DNA from: JAPOXR01 sp965219635
GTDB lineage: Bacteria; Pseudomonadota; Alphaproteobacteria; Rhodobacterales; Rhodobacteraceae
Length of the DNA stretch: 64,000 bases
Assembly: GCA_965219635.1 (NCBI GenBank)
Contig: OZ244783.1
Location: 248,001 to 312,000 of the forward strand
Reading direction: 5' to 3'
The notes beneath the pieces are model-generated. The model did not search any database and was not told the origin of the DNA. It saw nothing but the letters and a program-made list of their open reading frames with translations. Numbering within the stretch: the stretch's first letter is position 1; every line of letters starts with the position of its first letter. Shown here piece after piece: positions 61,115-64,000 of the stretch. A program made the position numbers and the translations under genes.

Positions 61115-62089
61115 CTACCGGATCCTCAAGCGTGGATTGAGAGCGGCATAGGCCAGGTCAACCAACAAGTTGATAACCAGGACCATGATCACAAGGACGA
61201 ACACCGTTGCTTCGACAAGCGGTACATCGCGTATCGAAAGCGCATCCACCGTCAATGCGCCGATTCCCGGCCAACCGAAGACAGTTTCGATGATGATCAC
61301 GCCAGTGACGACGTTGATCGTCTCATCCCCAATTGTCGTCACGATCGGAATTGCGGCATTCTTGAGTGCGTGGATTGTCGCCACCCGCCGCATGGGAATG
61401 CCACGGCCCTTGGCAGCAGTGACGTAGGGCTTGGACATTTCGTCGAGCAAGGAACTGCGTGTGATCTGTGTAATGCGGCCAATGGGTCGTAGCGAAAGTG
61501 CCAATGCCGGCAGGATGACATGGGCAAACGTTCCGTAGCCGGAAGTGGGCAGCCAGGCGAACTGGACAGCGAATACCAGTATGAGGATGAGCGCAAACCA
61601 GTATTCCACAATCGAAACGCCGGCGAGCGACAAGACACTGATCATCTGGTCCGGCGGAGAACGCGGGCGCACTGACGCATAGATGCCCATGGGCAGTGCT
61701 ACAAGCACCGAGAACAGAATGGTTGCCCCAGCCAGAAACAACGTTGCAGGCAAGCGATCCAGTGCAATGGGAAGGGTCTTGTGTGAGTCAAGTTTGCTGC
61801 CGTGACCCATTGCGTTGCTCTGCCCAAACCTGAATGTCTCGCCAAGGTCGGCTGTCGCGAGTCCCTTCAGAAAGCGGCCATATTGGACAAGTATGGGGTC
61901 CTCGAGCCCCATCCGCACACGCAACTTCTGGACGGCTTCTTCACTTGCGGCGTTGCCCAGAACCATTCGGGCAGGGTCGCCGATTTGCCGATTGGCATAG
62001 AACACCATCGACATCACGATGACGAGCAGGACCAGCGAACTGATCACACGTCTGGTAAGAAACCGGATAACAGCGCTATTGATCCGCAT
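61115..62089 (-). CDS. Dipeptide/oligopeptide ABC transporter permease (DppB type), system 2
   Basis: 324 residues with six membrane segments. It has the typical start (IRFLTRRVISSLVLLVIVMS), the MGLEDPILVQYGRFLKGL segment, and the EAA loop around AAKGRGIPMRRVATIHALKN. It is separated from the binding-protein gene by 97 bases with a GC-rich hairpin. Confidence 0.93.
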   Translation of the reverse strand: MRINSAVIRFLTRRVISSLVLLVIVMSMVFYANRQIGDPARMVLGNAASEEAVQKLRVRMGLEDPILVQYGRFLKGLATADLGETFRFGQSNAMGHGSKLDSHKTLPIALDRLPATLFLAGATILFSVLVALPMGIYASVRPRSPPDQMISVLSLAGVSIVEYWFALILILVFAVQFAWLPTSGYGTFAHVILPALALSLRPIGRITQITRSSLLDEMSKPYVTAAKGRGIPMRRVATIHALKNAAIPIVTTIGDETINVVTGVIIIETVFGWPGIGALTVDALSIRDVPLVEATVFVLVIMVLVINLLVDLAYAALNPRLRIR

Positions 62090-62150
62090 GACGGAAATTT
62101 AAGGATACTCCATGCGCATCACCCCGCCGCAATGACTGGCGAAAGGGTGC

Positions 62151-62170
62151 CGCGGGCGCGAACGCCCGCG
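62151..62170 (-). other. Intercistronic hairpin after binding-protein gene, system 2
   Basis: CGCGGGCG (62151-62158) and CGCCCGCG (62163-62170) form an 8-bp stem with a four-base loop. It lies 17 bases after the stop of the minus-strand binding-protein gene and before the DppB-type gene. There is no T-run. Confidence 0.5.
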
Positions 62171-62186
62171 GGCGCATTTCGAATGC

Positions 62187-63731
62187 CTACTGGGTTTCGC
62201 GCATGTTCACCGCGACCATGCGGTGGTCGATGCCGAACTCCCATTCGAAGCCTGCGGGGACGCCGTAGGCGCGCTGCAGCAGGCCAACCGGAGCAACGAT
62301 GTACCGATTGTGTCCTTCGACAACCAGAGCTTCCAATGCATCGTGCCGTTCTTGTCCAACCTTGGACGCGGCTTCATTTGCGCGTGCCTCAAAGTCGGGA
62401 TCGCAGAATACCGACACCAGTCCACCGCACGAAAAATGGGCGCCGAAAGTCAACGCATAATCCATCAACGGATTGGCTTGGACGTGCAACCACGCGTAGG
62501 AACGTTCCTCGGTCGGCTTGGCGATGGCACGGGGATTGAAGATACCCGGTTCCTCCACAGCAACACTGCTCGGAATACCTACGGCGTTCAACATGGCGCC
62601 AATGGCTTCAACCATCTCTCCGTTGCGAGGAGTCGAACCCAAGCGCGTTGTGACCAGGATCGTAGGAATCTCGTGACCAGCTGCCTTGAGCTCTTCTACA
62701 ATTGCTGTCGCCCCGGCAGGATCATACGGGTACTGCGAAATCTCATCCGCATATCCCGTCGCAACTGATGGCAGCATCTGGCCAGCCAGCGGCTCGCTCA
62801 ATTCCATCAGGTTTTGCCGGATGCCTTCCCAGTAGATGCCGGTGAAGATGGCCTTACGGAAATCCAGATTCTGCAAGAGCGGATGAGCGCCCTGATAGTC
62901 CAGGCGGAATTGCAGGAAGGTATCGGAACCCTTCAGAATGCAATCCAGTCCGTCAGCTTCCATAAACCGCTTGCACTCCTCGGCGGTGAGGAACATCGCA
63001 ACCTGTGCCTCGCCGCTCTCGACCATTGCCGAGCGCACCAGAGTTTCTGGCCGCCATACCACCCGGACACTGTCATAGTAGATCTCGCCGTAGGAGTCCT
63101 CGGCGGTATTTCCCCACCAATCCGGGTTGGCGACAGACGTCCAATACTGGCCAAGTTGCCATTCGTCGAACACATATGGGCCAGTCCCGATCGGGTGCAC
63201 GCTATGATCTTCAGGCTCCTCGAGTATCTGCCGGGCCGAAGTCACGCCGCCGAGATACATGCGCCGCGGCAGGAGCGGATCGACATCCGCGGTGATTACG
63301 GCGACCGTATCTTCATCAACCACTTTCGCTGAAATCTGGGGACCCATCATGTCGCGGATCACGTAGCCATTTTCTTCACCCCAAAGCCAGTTGATGCTGA
63401 TTGCTGCGGCTTCGGCGTCGAGAGGTGTGCCATCATGGAACATGACGCCTTGCCGAAGATCGAAGTGCCAGACCGTGGGCTCTATCTGCTCCCAACTGAC
63501 TGCAAGCATTGGCAGCACTTCGTTCGTGTTGGGATCAAGCCTGGTCAGCGCTTCAACGACATTGCGTATGCCGATGCCATTGACTTCCTTGTGGGCCACC
63601 TGGGCCTGCATCGACTGCGGTTCCTGGTTGCCGACGATTATCAATTCGCCGCCGCCGCCCATGGCCAACGCCATGCTCGACGACATCACGACCATTGCCG
63701 CACTCACCGTGAGACAAGACTTCATGTTCAT
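62187..63731 (-). CDS. ABC transporter substrate-binding protein, family 5, system 2
   Basis: 514 residues. The signal peptide MNMKSCLTVSAAMVVMSSSM ends near ALA. SBP family 5 features are RLDPNTNEVLPMLAVSWEQ, LRQGVMFHDGTPLDAEAAAI and PIGTGPYVFDEW. It should bind a peptide or other polar solute. It is the first gene of the classic-order operon (binding protein, DppB, DppC, DppD, DppF), unlike system 1, where it comes fourth. Confidence 0.93.
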   Translation of the reverse strand: MNMKSCLTVSAAMVVMSSSMALAMGGGGELIIVGNQEPQSMQAQVAHKEVNGIGIRNVVEALTRLDPNTNEVLPMLAVSWEQIEPTVWHFDLRQGVMFHDGTPLDAEAAAISINWLWGEENGYVIRDMMGPQISAKVVDEDTVAVITADVDPLLPRRMYLGGVTSARQILEEPEDHSVHPIGTGPYVFDEWQLGQYWTSVANPDWWGNTAEDSYGEIYYDSVRVVWRPETLVRSAMVESGEAQVAMFLTAEECKRFMEADGLDCILKGSDTFLQFRLDYQGAHPLLQNLDFRKAIFTGIYWEGIRQNLMELSEPLAGQMLPSVATGYADEISQYPYDPAGATAIVEELKAAGHEIPTILVTTRLGSTPRNGEMVEAIGAMLNAVGIPSSVAVEEPGIFNPRAIAKPTEERSYAWLHVQANPLMDYALTFGAHFSCGGLVSVFCDPDFEARANEAASKVGQERHDALEALVVEGHNRYIVAPVGLLQRAYGVPAGFEWEFGIDHRMVAVNMRETQ

Positions 63732-64000
63732 TTCATCCTCCCATTTGCGATGTCTGCTAGGATGCCCGATTGCGGCAACATCGCCCAGTTCAATCCACCT
63801 GCGGTCAACCGCTTGAAGCTTCTTTTGGCTTCTTTGGAGCTGGAGGCCCAGTCTATCACGGTTGGTGCCGGTGTAGTAGGGACAACTTCCAGCGGGTGCT
63901 TCTGGAGTCGGCTGCTCGCCACCTGTAGGCTACACGGGCACTGCAAAACAACGACCGGATGCAGCCTCCTGGATGGGGAGGTTGGTATGGCGCAGGATTG
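63732..64000. other. Right-edge sequence upstream of transporter system 2
   Basis: 270 bases up to the window end. The GGGAGG stretch directly before 63731 (minus strand) is the ribosome site of the binding-protein gene. I see no gene and no clear promoter. Confidence 0.45.

Noticed and set aside
1..64000. tRNA genes, CRISPR arrays and insertion sequences in the window
   Set aside because: I found no tRNA-like cloverleaf with a TpsiC arm, no regular repeat-spacer pattern and no transposase. Island borders also lack obvious direct repeats or an integrase.

Overview
The window looks like a chromosomal segment of an alphaproteobacterium, most likely a marine-type member of Rhodobacterales. Supporting evidence is the type A RNase P RNA, the conserved block hisN / hydrolase / SCP2 / TPR / SUV3-like helicase / fdxA / carD, the divergent cobS-cobT pair, and many solute-binding-protein transporters. 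This placement rests on remembered gene order and protein style, not on a database search.

Layout. 0-5.5 kb: housekeeping genes (an S4 pseudouridine synthase start, tadA, a ceramidase-like membrane protein, gatC-gatA, a lipoprotein, an amidase, rnpB). 5.9-6.9 kb: an AbiE-type toxin-antitoxin locus with intact antitoxin and dead toxin. 6.9-15.0 kb: a sugar island. A LacI regulator sits with a GH13 alpha-glucosidase, a PanB-like protein and a desaturase on the minus strand; an Rbs-type ABC transporter runs on the plus strand. Two matched operators lie in the divergent spacer. Both island ends are broken genes (a Rieske ferredoxin fragment on the left, a frameshifted GH31 fragment on the right). 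15.2-18.7 kb: rpmG, a molybdopterin oxidoreductase and a Bax-inhibitor-1 protein. 18.9-25.7 kb: a dipeptide-type ABC operon with a quinone oxidoreductase.

26.1-34.8 kb: the conserved housekeeping block and the cobalamin genes. 34.9-40.6 kb: a Kef-type antiporter and a self-sufficient reductive dehalogenase, in which a B12/Fe-S dehalogenase is fused to a flavin/2Fe-2S reductase. 40.9-45.5 kb: an unknown protein, an acetylpolyamine-type deacetylase, a Sel1 protein, and a second, intact desaturase plus Rieske pair. 45.6-51.2 kb: a GntR/HutC-regulated CoA-transferase, MaoC and TRAP transporter regulon. 51.4-54.8 kb: a polar amino acid ABC operon with a clear promoter/operator. 54.9-56.5 kb: an RloA/RloB-like ATPase pair with truncated RloB. 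56.7-63.7 kb: a Rieske oxygenase and a second dipeptide-type ABC operon.

Themes. The cell appears to live on scavenged organic solutes: five binding-protein-dependent uptake systems occur in 64 kb, each with a GC-rich hairpin directly after the binding-protein gene. It also carries aerobic catabolic chemistry (dehalogenase, Rieske oxygenase). Two defence or toxin-antitoxin modules are both decayed. The most notable item is the fused reductive dehalogenase close to cobS and cobT.
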